64,000 nt of DNA from Mycobacterium sp. E787 (GTDB lineage Bacteria > Actinomycetota > Actinomycetes > Mycobacteriales > Mycobacteriaceae). Shown here one piece after another: positions 17,167 to 25,984 of this stretch. The position numbers and the translations under genes were made by a program. Under the pieces are notes generated by a model, which made no database searches, had not been told where the DNA came from, and saw nothing but the letters and a program-made list of their open reading frames with translations. The number at the start of each line of letters is the position of its first letter. Position 1 is the stretch's first letter. The stretch covers positions 62,001-126,000 of the forward strand of contig NZ_LZKL01000111.1 of assembly GCF_001668725.1 (NCBI RefSeq). Reading direction: 5' to 3'.

Positions 17167-18807
17167 TCAGGTGGCGAAATGCACCTGGTTCACGTGCGCG
17201 GCCACCCGCAGGGCGTTCGCCGCGACGGTCAAGCTCGGGTTCAGGCCGGTGCTGGAGGGGAAGAACGAGGTGTCCACGACGTAGAGGTTGTCCACTTCGT
17301 GGGTCCGGTTATGCGGGTCGAGCACGCTGGTTTTGGGGTCGGTGCCGAAGCGGCAGGTGCCGCACACGTGGCCCAAGTTCGCGTTCTCCTTGCCGCTGCC
17401 CAGGGTGAGTTTGCGAAACGGCGCGAACACCTCTTTCACCTGACGTAAAAACACCGCGCGGCGGTCGATCTCACTGGCGTGCAGGCGGTACTGCATGCGC
17501 ATCCGCTGGCGGTTGTCGACGCCGGGCCGATCGGCCGGCAGCACACGGTTGTCCAGGTAGGGCAGGTCCTCCATGATCGCGGCCATCACGAGGCCGCCGG
17601 TGACGACCCGGTCGTAGATTCGGCGCATCGCCGGAGTAGCCAGCCGCAGCGCCTTCCCGAGGCGGCCGGGGCGGTTGGTCACCCACTCGAAGGGAGGCAA
17701 GGCCCCGAATGACTGAACCGTGCCGTATTTCTGACCCTCCCAGAAATAGAAGTCGTTGAGCCCGATCTCCTTGTTGGCGGCGGTGATCTTGCGTTCGGGA
17801 TTGGGCCAGACCTCGAGCGGCTCGAGCAGATGACGCATCAGGTTGCGCCCCACCCAGTCGGAGCCGTTGGCCAGTCCGCGCGGCCAATCGCCGGAGCGCG
17901 AATTGAGCAACAGCACCGGGGTGGCCAGCGCCCCGGCGGCCAGCACCACCACCTTGGCCCGCAGGGCCAGCATGTCGCCGCGATGCGCGCAGACCACGTG
18001 CCGGACGTGGCTGCGGTCGGCCTCGAGCCGCACCACCTGGCATTCCGCCAGCAGGCGGGCGCCGTGCTCGGCGACCGCCGGTTGCACGCCGTTGCGGGCG
18101 GCGTCGTTCTTGCACGGTTGCGGGCACAGATAGGTCTGACATGCGGTGCACCCGTCGGTGTAATCGCACGCCATCGGCAGGTGATAAGGATGCAGCCCGC
18201 GCCCGGCCAGATAGTTGACCATCGGCTGGTTATCCAGCGAGAACGGCGGTGCCGGGGGTAGATCGGCCTCGGCGGCGTTCGGACGCAGGGGATCGCGTTG
18301 ACCGCGGACCCCCAGCAGCTTTTCGGCCTGCGTGTACCAGGGACGCATGTCGTCGTAGGTGATCGGCCAGGCCTCGGGCACGGTGGAATCGCCGGGGTCG
18401 CGGAAGTTTTGCCTCGGCGTGAAATCTTCGGCGAAGAAGCGCTCGCAGACCATGCCGTACAGGGCCGAGGACCCGCCCGTTCCGCTGCCGATGAACGGCA
18501 CGAAGCGCTTCGAGCGGCGCCCGCTGACGTCTTCGACCTCGTCGGTGCAGCGTCCGGCCCGGGCCAAGGCGTCGTAGAAGGTCTCGCGGGATCGGACGGC
18601 TCGCGGCTCGGCCTGTTCGGGGATCGTGGAGCGGATCGTGCCCGGGGTCCCGGGCAGTGTCGAGCGTCCCTTCTCGACGAACAGCACCCGCCGGCCTGAC
18701 CGGGCCAGCTGGTAGCCCAGCATTCCTCCCCCCATGCCGGTGCCCACGACGATCACATCCCACACCACGCGTTCGGCTTCACGCGCGTCCAGTTCGCCGT
18801 TAGCCAA
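17167..18807 (-). CDS. GMC-family FAD oxidoreductase 1 with cysteine motif
   Basis: This 546-residue flavoprotein has the FAD-binding G22-T-G-M-G-G near the N-terminus and a GMC C-terminal domain with G-H-V-C-G-T-C-R-F-G (His about 481) and G-L-N-P-S-L-T (Asn about 525) as the likely catalytic pair. A cluster of five cysteines with spacing C-x5-C-x2-C-x4-C-x3-C lies at about residues 213-231. That is roughly where bacterial FAD-glucose and fructose dehydrogenases bind a 3Fe-4S cluster. The TTG at 18807 after GAGGAG is the start, because all three paralogues align there; the frame is open to an upstream codon at 18834. Probably oxidises a sugar hydroxyl of the glycolipid or its donor. Confidence 0.85.
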   Translation of the reverse strand: MANGELDAREAERVVWDVIVVGTGMGGGMLGYQLARSGRRVLFVEKGRSTLPGTPGTIRSTIPEQAEPRAVRSRETFYDALARAGRCTDEVEDVSGRRSKRFVPFIGSGTGGSSALYGMVCERFFAEDFTPRQNFRDPGDSTVPEAWPITYDDMRPWYTQAEKLLGVRGQRDPLRPNAAEADLPPAPPFSLDNQPMVNYLAGRGLHPYHLPMACDYTDGCTACQTYLCPQPCKNDAARNGVQPAVAEHGARLLAECQVVRLEADRSHVRHVVCAHRGDMLALRAKVVVLAAGALATPVLLLNSRSGDWPRGLANGSDWVGRNLMRHLLEPLEVWPNPERKITAANKEIGLNDFYFWEGQKYGTVQSFGALPPFEWVTNRPGRLGKALRLATPAMRRIYDRVVTGGLVMAAIMEDLPYLDNRVLPADRPGVDNRQRMRMQYRLHASEIDRRAVFLRQVKEVFAPFRKLTLGSGKENANLGHVCGTCRFGTDPKTSVLDPHNRTHEVDNLYVVDTSFFPSSTGLNPSLTVAANALRVAAHVNQVHFAT

Positions 18808-18862
18808 TCGAACTCCTCGACGGGTGCTGGCCAAACGCTTTGCCCGGTCCGGGCGAATCGGG

Positions 18863-18868
18863 ATCGTA
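18863..18868 (-). promoter_or_regulatory. Putative -10 element (TACGAT) of GMC 1
   Basis: On the minus strand the block G-GTGATACGATCCCGATTCG contains TACGAT exactly 56 bases before the TTG start. The same hexamer at the same distance precedes GMC 2 and GMC 3, and most of the block is shared with GMC 3. Confidence 0.55.
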
Positions 18869-18873
18869 TCACC

Positions 18874-18891
18874 CGTCTGCCGCGGCAGACG
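18874..18891. repeat. Perfect 18-bp palindrome, possible operator
   Basis: CGTCTGCCGCGGCAGACG is its own reverse complement. It lies 6 to 23 bases upstream of the TACGAT of GMC 1, where the spacer and -35 of that promoter would be. The other two GMC promoters do not have it. It may be a repressor or activator site, or simply a cruciform. Confidence 0.5.
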
Positions 18892-19019
18892 GGGTTAGTT
18901 ATGGGCGTTGTTAACCGCCCAACGTCCCGGCAATTTAATCTGGGAAAACTCTTAAACATGCGTCGAACAGGCGTCTAAACTCAGCGCCGGAAGTGCCGGC
19001 ATGCGAGACAGGGGCAGTT

Positions 19020-19832
19020 TTGACCATCACCGACTACGACGTCCGATCCCTCTACCTCGACCTGCTTCGGCGCAACCTCACCAGATACGGCATGCAAGAG
19101 CGGACGCCCGCTGACTGGCCGCTGCGGCGGCGCCTGCTTTGGAAAGCTTTCAACCGCCACCTCGAGCGGAACAATGCGCACCGACTCACCGGGGCCACGC
19201 CCCGCGAGCTGGGCCTGGACTGGCCGGCGGAGGCCGAGACGATGATCGGGATGCAGAGACTGACGAGTCTGCAGGAATGCGTTCAGACAGCGCTGGCCGA
19301 CGACATCCCGGGTGATCTGGTCGAATGCGGAGTGTGGCGCGGAGGGGCTTGCATCCTGATGCGCGCGGTGCTGGCAGCCTACGGCGACGCGACCCGATCT
19401 GTGTGGCTGGCCGATTCTTTCCAAGGCGTGCCACGCTCAGACCCCGCGAATTACAAAGCGGACAAAGGGATTAGGGCGGAACTCGCCGCGGGCATATTGG
19501 GCGTCTCGGAAGCGGAAGTGAGGGCGAATTTCGAGCGCTACGGGCTGCTGGATGACCGGGTCCGCTTTCTTCCCGGCTGGTTCAAGGACACGCTGCACGA
19601 TGCACCGATCGAACGCATCGCCGTACTGCGGCTCGACGGCGACCTTTATGAATCGACGATACAAGCGCTCGACGCGCTCTATCCGCGACTGTCCCCCGGG
19701 GGCTTCTGCATCATCGACGACTACCACGCCCTGAAGCCGTGTGAGCAAGCGGTCACCGACTATCGCGCGAAACACGGAGTTACCGCGGAGATCGTCGAGA
19801 TCGACGGCACCGGCGTGTTTTGGCGCAAGTAA
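19020..19832 (+). CDS. TylF/MycF-type O-methyltransferase
   Basis: This 270-residue protein (TTG start chosen after an AGGGG element; the frame is open 9 codons upstream) matches macrocin-type sugar O-methyltransferases. It has a SAM-binding E-C-G-V-W-R-G-G segment near residue 103, the metal/catalytic R-L-D-G-D-L-Y-E-S motif near 205 and I-I-D-D-Y-H near 232. Enzymes of this family methylate hydroxyls on deoxysugars using a divalent metal. It starts divergently from GMC 1 and is followed 36 bases later by Gfo/Idh 2 and then glycosyltransferase 3 on the same strand, so a three-gene sugar-tailoring operon is likely. Confidence 0.85.
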   Translation: MTITDYDVRSLYLDLLRRNLTRYGMQERTPADWPLRRRLLWKAFNRHLERNNAHRLTGATPRELGLDWPAEAETMIGMQRLTSLQECVQTALADDIPGDLVECGVWRGGACILMRAVLAAYGDATRSVWLADSFQGVPRSDPANYKADKGIRAELAAGILGVSEAEVRANFERYGLLDDRVRFLPGWFKDTLHDAPIERIAVLRLDGDLYESTIQALDALYPRLSPGGFCIIDDYHALKPCEQAVTDYRAKHGVTAEIVEIDGTGVFWRK

Positions 19833-19868
19833 TGATGTCGGCCGGGGATAAGCGCGGGCGTCGGATCA

Positions 19869-20903
19869 GTGCCTGAAAGCCCGGGCCCGGTGCGCATTGG
19901 TGTACTGGGCGCTTCGAAGTGGGCGCCGACGACGCTCATCAACCCCGCTCTGGAATGTACCGACGTCGTAGTCGCCGCGGCGGCATCACGCGATGTGTCC
20001 CGTGCGCGCGCCTTTGCCGCCAAGCACCGCATCACCCGGGTGCACGAAAACTATGAGGCGCTGATCGCCGACCCGGACCTGGACGCGGTCTACATCTTGG
20101 CGCCGACCGGCTGGCACGGCAGGTGGACCCGGGCTGCGCTTGACGCGGGCAAGCACGTGCTGTGCGAAAAGCCGTTCGCCGCCAATGCCGCCGAGGCCCG
20201 CGAAATCGCCGAGTTGGCCGCGAAGTCAGATCGGGTCGTCATGGAGGCGCTCCAGTACCGCTTCCATCCGTTGACGTTGCGCGTCGAGCAGATCATCGCT
20301 TCGGGGGAGCTGGGCAAGCTGCAGCGGGTCGAGGTCGCCGTGTGCGTATTGCTGCCCAAGCGTTCCAACAGCAACATCTACGACCACTCCCTTGCCGGCG
20401 GCGCGCTGATGACCGACGGAATTTACACGGTCGACATGCTGCGCACGTTCGGCGGTTCGACCCCGGAAGTGGTTGCGGCGCGGGCGAAACTGGAGAGCCC
20501 CGAGGTGGACAGGGTCATGACGGCCGAGCTGCGGTTTGCCGGCGGGCACACGGGCCGCCTGCACTGCGCGCTGTGGTCGTCGAACCTGTTCTGGGCGAGC
20601 GCCAAGGTGGTCGGCGATAGCGGCCGGCTGCATTACCTCAGTCCGGCGGCCCCGCACCTTTTGCCCCGGCTCTCGATCCGCTCGGCCGGCGGCAAGCGTG
20701 TGGAGCGCTTCCCGCGGCGTACCAGCTATGCCTACCAGCTCGAGGCCTTCGCCGCGGCGGTGCTGCGCGGCGAACCGGTGAAGACGACGCCGGAAGCCGC
20801 GATCGAGAACATGTCCGTCATCGATGCGATCTACCGCGCCGCCGGTCTCTCGCTCCGCGAACCGGCCACGCCAGTCGACAGCCGAAAGGGCAGCCCGCCG
20901 TGA
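19869..20903 (+). CDS. Gfo/Idh/MocA-family sugar oxidoreductase 2
   Basis: This 344-residue paralogue of the genes at 16113 and 35230 has Rossmann motif I-G-V-L-G-A-S-K, C-E-K-P-F-A catalytic motif, Y-R-F-H-P-L and G-G-A-L-M-T-D-G-I-Y. Start is a GTG. Its stop overlaps the GTG start of glycosyltransferase 3 (GTGA), showing tight coupling of the two products. Over long stretches the DNA is nearly identical to the copy at 35.2 kb (for example the region around 20110-20170), pointing to recent duplication or gene conversion. Expected to act on a nucleotide-sugar or glycolipid keto group; the substrate is unknown. Confidence 0.85.
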   Translation: MPESPGPVRIGVLGASKWAPTTLINPALECTDVVVAAAASRDVSRARAFAAKHRITRVHENYEALIADPDLDAVYILAPTGWHGRWTRAALDAGKHVLCEKPFAANAAEAREIAELAAKSDRVVMEALQYRFHPLTLRVEQIIASGELGKLQRVEVAVCVLLPKRSNSNIYDHSLAGGALMTDGIYTVDMLRTFGGSTPEVVAARAKLESPEVDRVMTAELRFAGGHTGRLHCALWSSNLFWASAKVVGDSGRLHYLSPAAPHLLPRLSIRSAGGKRVERFPRRTSYAYQLEAFAAAVLRGEPVKTTPEAAIENMSVIDAIYRAAGLSLREPATPVDSRKGSPP

Positions 20904-22180
20904 AGTTTGTGCTGGCATCCTACGGCGGTCGCGGCGATGTCGAGCCCGCCGTCGTCGTGGGTCGTGAGTTGCTGCGCCGCGGGCATGACGTGTGTATGGC
21001 CGTGCCGCCCAACCTGGTCGGCTTCGCGGAGGCGGCCGGGCTTGCTGCGTTCGCCTACGGGCTGGATTCGAAGGCCATCCTCGAAGTGCAGCGCAGATAC
21101 TGGACGTGTTACTTCCGCACCCCTTGGAAGATCAGGGAATTGAACGCGTTGGGAGTAGAGACCCACGAGTTCGCCACCCGGTGCTGGGCGGAAATGTCCA
21201 CCACGCTGGCATCGGTGGCGGGCGGGAGCGACCTGCTACTCACCGGCTTGATCTTCGAGCAGCCCGCAGCCAATGTCGCTGAGTATCACGACATTCCGTT
21301 GGCCACGCTGCATTTCTTCCCGGTGCGGGCCCACGGCCGGCTGCTGCCTTTCCTCCCTTCGCCGCTGAGCCGGATGGCAATGACCGCGAACGACTGGTTG
21401 GCGTGGCGCGGGACCCGGGAGCGCGAGGACGCGCAGCGAGGTGGTCTGGGCCTGCCGAAGGCCGCCGGCCCCGTACCCCGGCGGATCGCCGAACGCGGGT
21501 CACTGGAGATCCAGGCGTACGACGAGGTGATATTTCCCGGGCTGGCCGCCGAGTGGGCGAAATGGGATGGTCTCCGGCCCTTTGTCGGCGCGCTGGCGAT
21601 GGAGTTGCCAACCGATGCCGATGAGGAGGTCATGTCCTGGATCGCCGCGGGGACGCCACCGATCTTCTTCGGGTTCGGCAGCATCCCGGTGGAATCGCCG
21701 GCCGACACGATTTCCATGATCGGGGCGGCCTGCGCGCGCCTGGGGGAGAGGGCATTGGTTGGCGCCGGCTCGACCGACTTCGGCAACGTTCCCCAGTTCG
21801 ACCACGTCAAGGTGGTCGGCGTGGTCAACTACGCCACGATATTTCCGGCCTGCCGTGCGATCGTGCACCACGGTGGCGCGGGCACCCTGGCGGCGGGCCT
21901 GCGGGCCGGAGTTCCTCAGCTGATCCTCTGGACGTTGCCCGACCAACCGTTCTTCGCGGCTCAGCTCAAACGCCTGAAAGTGGGCGCCGGGCGGCGCTTT
22001 TCGACGACCACCGAGAAATCATTGGTCGCGGACCTGCAGCGGATCCTGGCTCCGCAATACGTCGCCCGGGCCCGCGAACTCGCCCCCCGCATCACCAAGC
22101 CTGCCGACAGCGCGGTGGCCGCCGCTGACCATGTGGAGCGTTTCGCCCGACTGCAAACTCGCCGCGGTTGCACGACATGA
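20900..22180 (+). CDS. GT1-family glycosyltransferase 3 (Rtf/Gtf type)
   Basis: This 426-residue paralogue begins MKFVLASYGGRGDVEPA (GTG start in a GTGA overlap with Gfo/Idh 2). It has donor motifs F-G-F-G-S-I-P, H-H-G-G-A-G-T-L-A-A-G-L-R-A-G-V-P and L-P-D-Q-P-F-F-A-A, so the D-Q pair is intact. The 5' end shares about 60 nearly identical bases with glycosyltransferase 4 (20931-20992 versus 29340-29402). Coupled translation with an oxidoreductase suggests that it transfers the sugar that enzyme modifies; this is inference. Confidence 0.9.
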   Translation: MKFVLASYGGRGDVEPAVVVGRELLRRGHDVCMAVPPNLVGFAEAAGLAAFAYGLDSKAILEVQRRYWTCYFRTPWKIRELNALGVETHEFATRCWAEMSTTLASVAGGSDLLLTGLIFEQPAANVAEYHDIPLATLHFFPVRAHGRLLPFLPSPLSRMAMTANDWLAWRGTREREDAQRGGLGLPKAAGPVPRRIAERGSLEIQAYDEVIFPGLAAEWAKWDGLRPFVGALAMELPTDADEEVMSWIAAGTPPIFFGFGSIPVESPADTISMIGAACARLGERALVGAGSTDFGNVPQFDHVKVVGVVNYATIFPACRAIVHHGGAGTLAAGLRAGVPQLILWTLPDQPFFAAQLKRLKVGAGRRFSTTTEKSLVADLQRILAPQYVARARELAPRITKPADSAVAAADHVERFARLQTRRGCTT

Positions 22181-22401
22181 TTCAGGCTTGGCTCGAAAAA
22201 TCGCCGTTGAAGTAGTTGCGTCCACGACCCGCGGATAGCCGGTCAGGCGGCCGGGCCTTAAGCCGGAAGGGGCCCTGAAAATATTGACAGAACGGACATG
22301 GGAAAAATACAGCAGCGGAGAAGCCTTACGGTATCTCCCAGGGCGTCATCCCTCGACCATCCTTTTCCACGTACCACAGCTACTATGAAATACTTTCTGC
22401 G

Positions 22402-23349
22402 GTGAGCTCACTTGCGATCGAGGTTTCTGGCCTTGCGAAGACATTCGGGGGATCCACGCCTGCACTTTGTGGTGTGAGCTTTTCGGTTCCGGCGGGGACG
22501 GTGTGCGGCCTGCTCGGCCACAATGGCGCCGGCAAGACGACCACCATCAACATTCTGTCCACTCTTATCCGCCCGGATTCGGGCCGTGCCGTCGTGGCCG
22601 GATACGACGTCGTCGGCCAGGCCGCCCGAGTACGCGCCAGCATCGCGATGGCCGGGCAGTTCACCGCGATGGACCCTCTGCTTACGGCCCGGGAGAATCT
22701 GGTGTTGTTCGGCCGGCTGCGCGGACTGCCTCGCCGCCAGGCCAAAGTTCGCGCCGACGAGTTGATCGAACAGTTCGATCTTGTCGCGGCCGCCGACCGG
22801 CGGGTAAACACCTTTTCGGGGGGCATGTGGCGGCGCGTTGATCTGGCGACCGCTCTGGTGGTGCCGTCGAAGGTGCTTTTCCTTGACGAGCCGACCACGG
22901 GGTTGGACCCGCGCAGCCGCCGCGATGTCTGGGCCCTGGTCAGTTCGCTGGCTCAGCAAGACGTCACGGTGTTGCTGACCACGCAGTATCTGGAAGAGGC
23001 CGACGTGCTCAGCGACTCGATCGTCGTCATCGACCACGGGCAGGTGATCGCCAGCGGCACCGCCGACGATCTTAAGCGCCAGGTAGGCAGCAGCTACTGC
23101 CAGGTGACCCCGGCCAATCCGGCTGATTTGCCCCGGGTCGTGGCGGCGCTAGCCGGGTTTGACGGGATTGATATTGAGGCCGAGACGAACTCGGTATCTA
23201 TGTTGGCCCCAGACGGGGTGGCCACGCTGGGGGAGGTGTTTCGCCGTGTCGATGCGCTGGGCATCGAACTCGTCGACATCTCGCTGCGCAAACCTTCGCT
23301 AGACGAGGCGTTTCTGCAGCTGACCGAACCGACCGTCGCCCAAATATGA
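22402..23349 (+). CDS. drrA: ABC transporter ATP-binding protein (DrrA-like)
   Basis: This 315-residue ATPase has Walker A G-H-N-G-A-G-K-T-T (residues 39-47), signature F-S-G-G-M-W-R-R near 139 and Walker B V-L-F-L-D-E-P-T-T-G-L-D near 155-166. It is followed by the DrrA-type C-terminal extension. Start is a GTG. It opens a three-gene operon: its stop overlaps the ATG of the first permease. drrABC genes occur in the GPL loci of the M. avium complex and in the phthiocerol-lipid locus, where they export lipids. About 220 bases upstream are gene-free and should carry the promoter. Confidence 0.92.
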   Translation: MSSLAIEVSGLAKTFGGSTPALCGVSFSVPAGTVCGLLGHNGAGKTTTINILSTLIRPDSGRAVVAGYDVVGQAARVRASIAMAGQFTAMDPLLTARENLVLFGRLRGLPRRQAKVRADELIEQFDLVAAADRRVNTFSGGMWRRVDLATALVVPSKVLFLDEPTTGLDPRSRRDVWALVSSLAQQDVTVLLTTQYLEEADVLSDSIVVIDHGQVIASGTADDLKRQVGSSYCQVTPANPADLPRVVAALAGFDGIDIEAETNSVSMLAPDGVATLGEVFRRVDALGIELVDISLRKPSLDEAFLQLTEPTVAQI

Positions 23350-24086
23350 ACGCCCTGGTCGCCCTGACCGAACGTTCATTGATCGCCGCCGCGCGCGACG
23401 GCGGCATGATTTTCGAGATCCTCTCGCCCGCCGCGTATTTGGCACTCTTCACCGTGGCGTTGCACGGCCTAGTTGACACCGGCCGCATGAGTTATGCGCA
23501 GTATCTGGTGCCTGTTGTCGTCATCCAGTCGGTGATCTTCGTCGCGCTTCTAACCGGCGGCCGTGCCGCCTATGATCACCTGCTTGGGCTGACCCAACGG
23601 TTGGCGACGCTCCCGATCGCCATGGCAGTCCCCCTGGGCGCTCGCATGCTGGCCACCTTGATTCGGGCCGCATTCGCCCTGTCGGCGACCCTGGTCGCCG
23701 GCTATGCCTTCGGATTCCGGATGACGGGCGGACCCGGTTACGCGCTGGCCTTTGTGCTCGTCACGTTGTTCCTCTGCCTGGCGGTGGCGCTGGGCGCCGA
23801 CGCGCTGGGGTCGGGGACCAAAAGTGTCGAGGGGACCGGCCAGCTAGTGAGGGCCCCCCAGCTGCTGCTTCTTCTGCTATCCACCGGAATCGCCCCGGAG
23901 AAAACCTTTCCCGACTGGTTGCGCCCGTACGTGCGTAATCAGCCGGTGTCACAGCTCGCCGAAACACTGCGCGGCCTGGCTACCGGGACGGTGGCGGTCC
24001 CCAACTTGGCGGCCAGCCTGGCCTGGTGTCTCGGCATGGTGCTGGTCTTCGGCGCGATCACCCTGCGCTTGCAGAGGCGGGGTTAA
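23346..24086 (+). CDS. drrB: ABC-2 type permease (DrrB-like)
   Basis: This 246-residue integral membrane protein has about six hydrophobic segments, as expected for an ABC-2 exporter permease. The ATG overlaps the drrA stop (ATGA). It contains a conserved-looking charged loop after the second segment (G-G-R-A-A-Y-D-H-L-L-G-L-T-Q-R-L), as in daunorubicin-type permeases. It is directly abutted by drrC. The transporter probably moves the glycolipid or a precursor across the inner membrane. Confidence 0.88.
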   Translation: MNALVALTERSLIAAARDGGMIFEILSPAAYLALFTVALHGLVDTGRMSYAQYLVPVVVIQSVIFVALLTGGRAAYDHLLGLTQRLATLPIAMAVPLGARMLATLIRAAFALSATLVAGYAFGFRMTGGPGYALAFVLVTLFLCLAVALGADALGSGTKSVEGTGQLVRAPQLLLLLLSTGIAPEKTFPDWLRPYVRNQPVSQLAETLRGLATGTVAVPNLAASLAWCLGMVLVFGAITLRLQRRG

Positions 24087-24878
24087 GTGATAACGCAGCT
24101 CAAAATGCAAGGCTCGTTGCTGACTCAGACCGGGGTGCAAGCCGGTCGACTCCTCACCCGGTGGCGGCGTGAGCGAGCCGTGATGACGGGATCGCTGGTC
24201 GTGCCTGTCTGCATCCTGCTCACCTACGAAGCGGTGCTAGGCGAGCAGGTGCATAAGGTCACCGGCGTAGCCAGTGTTTACGGCCTCGTCCCAGTGTGCG
24301 CCGTACTGTCGGGGGTGCTCGGCGCCCTGCGCACAGCGGACAGCATCGTGATGGACCGCCAGTTGGGGCTGCTCAGCCGGATGTGGGTGCTGCCGATACA
24401 CCGGGCAAGCGCGCTCACCGGACGGTTGACCGCCGAGGCCGTGCGCGCGCTCATCGGAACGATCCTTATCACGGCCCTCGGAGTGGCCATGGGACTACGC
24501 TTCACGCACGGCTGGCCGGCGGCACTGCTGTACATTCTGATCCCGCCGATCGTAGTGGCCGGGTTCGCGGCGCTTGTGATGGCGCTTTCCATCCGCAAGA
24601 GTGCTCGTACCGCCATGACCTTGCTTACGACCGTGACCGTCTCGCTGGCGTTCATCAATCCCGGTATCACTCCAATCGCCCTGTTCCCAAAGTGGCTTCA
24701 GCCATGGGTCCGCGTGCAACCGATGTCGCCACCCATCGAGGTGATGCGGGCGCTGGCCCATGGCGGCCCCCTTGTGTGGCCTCTGGCGGTGACGCTCATC
24801 TGGGCATTCGCGCTAGTGGCATTGTTCATCCCGTTGGCCGTCCGCGGCTATCGGCTCGCCGCCGAGTCCAGCGTGTAA
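24087..24878 (+). CDS. drrC: ABC-2 type permease (DrrC-like)
   Basis: This 263-residue second permease of the DrrABC-type exporter has GTG as its first codon, immediately after the drrB stop. It shows a cytoplasmic N-terminus with R-R-E-R and about six membrane segments. The D-S-I-V-M-D-R-Q-L-G-L-L-S-R-M-W-V-L-P loop is typical of ABC-2 membrane proteins. After this gene the base composition drops, marking the end of the operon. Confidence 0.88.
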   Translation: MITQLKMQGSLLTQTGVQAGRLLTRWRRERAVMTGSLVVPVCILLTYEAVLGEQVHKVTGVASVYGLVPVCAVLSGVLGALRTADSIVMDRQLGLLSRMWVLPIHRASALTGRLTAEAVRALIGTILITALGVAMGLRFTHGWPAALLYILIPPIVVAGFAALVMALSIRKSARTAMTLLTTVTVSLAFINPGITPIALFPKWLQPWVRVQPMSPPIEVMRALAHGGPLVWPLAVTLIWAFALVALFIPLAVRGYRLAAESSV

Positions 24879-25006
24879 GAGGCGTTTCGGTACCCCGATC
24901 CACGCCCGAGTGATAGACACGACCACATGTATTATTCGAACAGGCCGCCGTCAGTGAGTGTTCCACTCACGGATGCGGCCGATCCGTCTTGGCTCCCAGC
25001 TAATCC

Positions 25007-25984
25007 ATGAAGAAGATATTCATCGTTGCAACCAGCAACGTCACGGGCGGCGTAGAACTGTGCCATCAGCTCGCTGATAGGCTTAATCGTGACTCCAAAC
25101 GTGCTTTTATCATATACACACCATTTCACCGAAAATGGGAAACCCCCGAACCTTACCAAAAATACAATGTCGATAGTGCACGCTTACGTGATGTTGAGCC
25201 TGGCTCGATAGTTGTTCTACCGGAGGTCTTGGTCTTCCTGGTTAATCGGTTTCCACAGGCCCAAGTATATCTCTGGTGGATGAGTGTAGACAATTTCTTC
25301 GGGTCAGCGGGTCGTACTTTTATGGGAAGACTCTTGGGAGCACAGCGCGTCGCAAAGAGGCAGTTAGGGCTCCTCCAACGCCGAGCCGCAAGGCACATGT
25401 ATCAGAGTGAGTATGCGCGCGAGTTCTTAGATTCTGTTTTGCTAAAGCCAGCTTGCCGCCTCTCGGACTGCCTAGCAGATGAGTATATTCAGGCGATCGC
25501 GAACCCGCCCAATTGGCCTCGCGAAGATATTCTTGTCTACAATCCGGCGAAGGGGCTGCAACGGACCGAGTTGATCCTTAAGGCGCTGAATGATAGCGGT
25601 AGGCCGATGCCTAAAGTTGTTCCCCTAAAGGGTATGTCACTGTATCAGGTGCGAGCGCTTCTTGGACGCGCCAAGGTCTATATCGATTTCGGTGACCACC
25701 CCGGTAAGGACCGGATACCGCGGGAAGCGGCTGCGCTTGGTGCTTGCATCCTGGTAAACCGAAGAGGTAGTGCCGCAAATTCGATTGATGTGCCGATCGC
25801 CGAAGACTTAAAGATCGAAGACCGAAGCCCTGCTTTCGAAAGCCTTGCCGCGGATAAGATTCATTTCTTGATGAACGACTTTGAGCGCCAGCAAATGCGG
25901 TTCAACACCTATCGGCAAGCAATTGCACAGGAGCCTGCTGACTTCCTGGATGACGTCCGTGCCATTTTCCCCCCCAACATGTGA
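25007..25984 (+). CDS. Divergent GT-B glycosyltransferase-like protein
   Basis: This 325-residue protein has N-terminal K-K-I-F-I-V-A-T-S-N-V-T-G-G-V-E-L (a GT-B-type first strand and glycine loop) and, near residue 240, G-D-H-P-G-K-D-R-I-P-R-E-A-A-A-L-G. The latter resembles the donor-side E-x7-E region of GT4 enzymes. It does not match the Rtf/Gtf paralogues. Base composition is clearly more AT-rich, and codon choice uses many A/T third positions compared with flanking genes, so horizontal acquisition is likely. Function as a sugar transferase is probable, not certain. Confidence 0.6.
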   Translation: MKKIFIVATSNVTGGVELCHQLADRLNRDSKRAFIIYTPFHRKWETPEPYQKYNVDSARLRDVEPGSIVVLPEVLVFLVNRFPQAQVYLWWMSVDNFFGSAGRTFMGRLLGAQRVAKRQLGLLQRRAARHMYQSEYAREFLDSVLLKPACRLSDCLADEYIQAIANPPNWPREDILVYNPAKGLQRTELILKALNDSGRPMPKVVPLKGMSLYQVRALLGRAKVYIDFGDHPGKDRIPREAAALGACILVNRRGSAANSIDVPIAEDLKIEDRSPAFESLAADKIHFLMNDFERQQMRFNTYRQAIAQEPADFLDDVRAIFPPNM

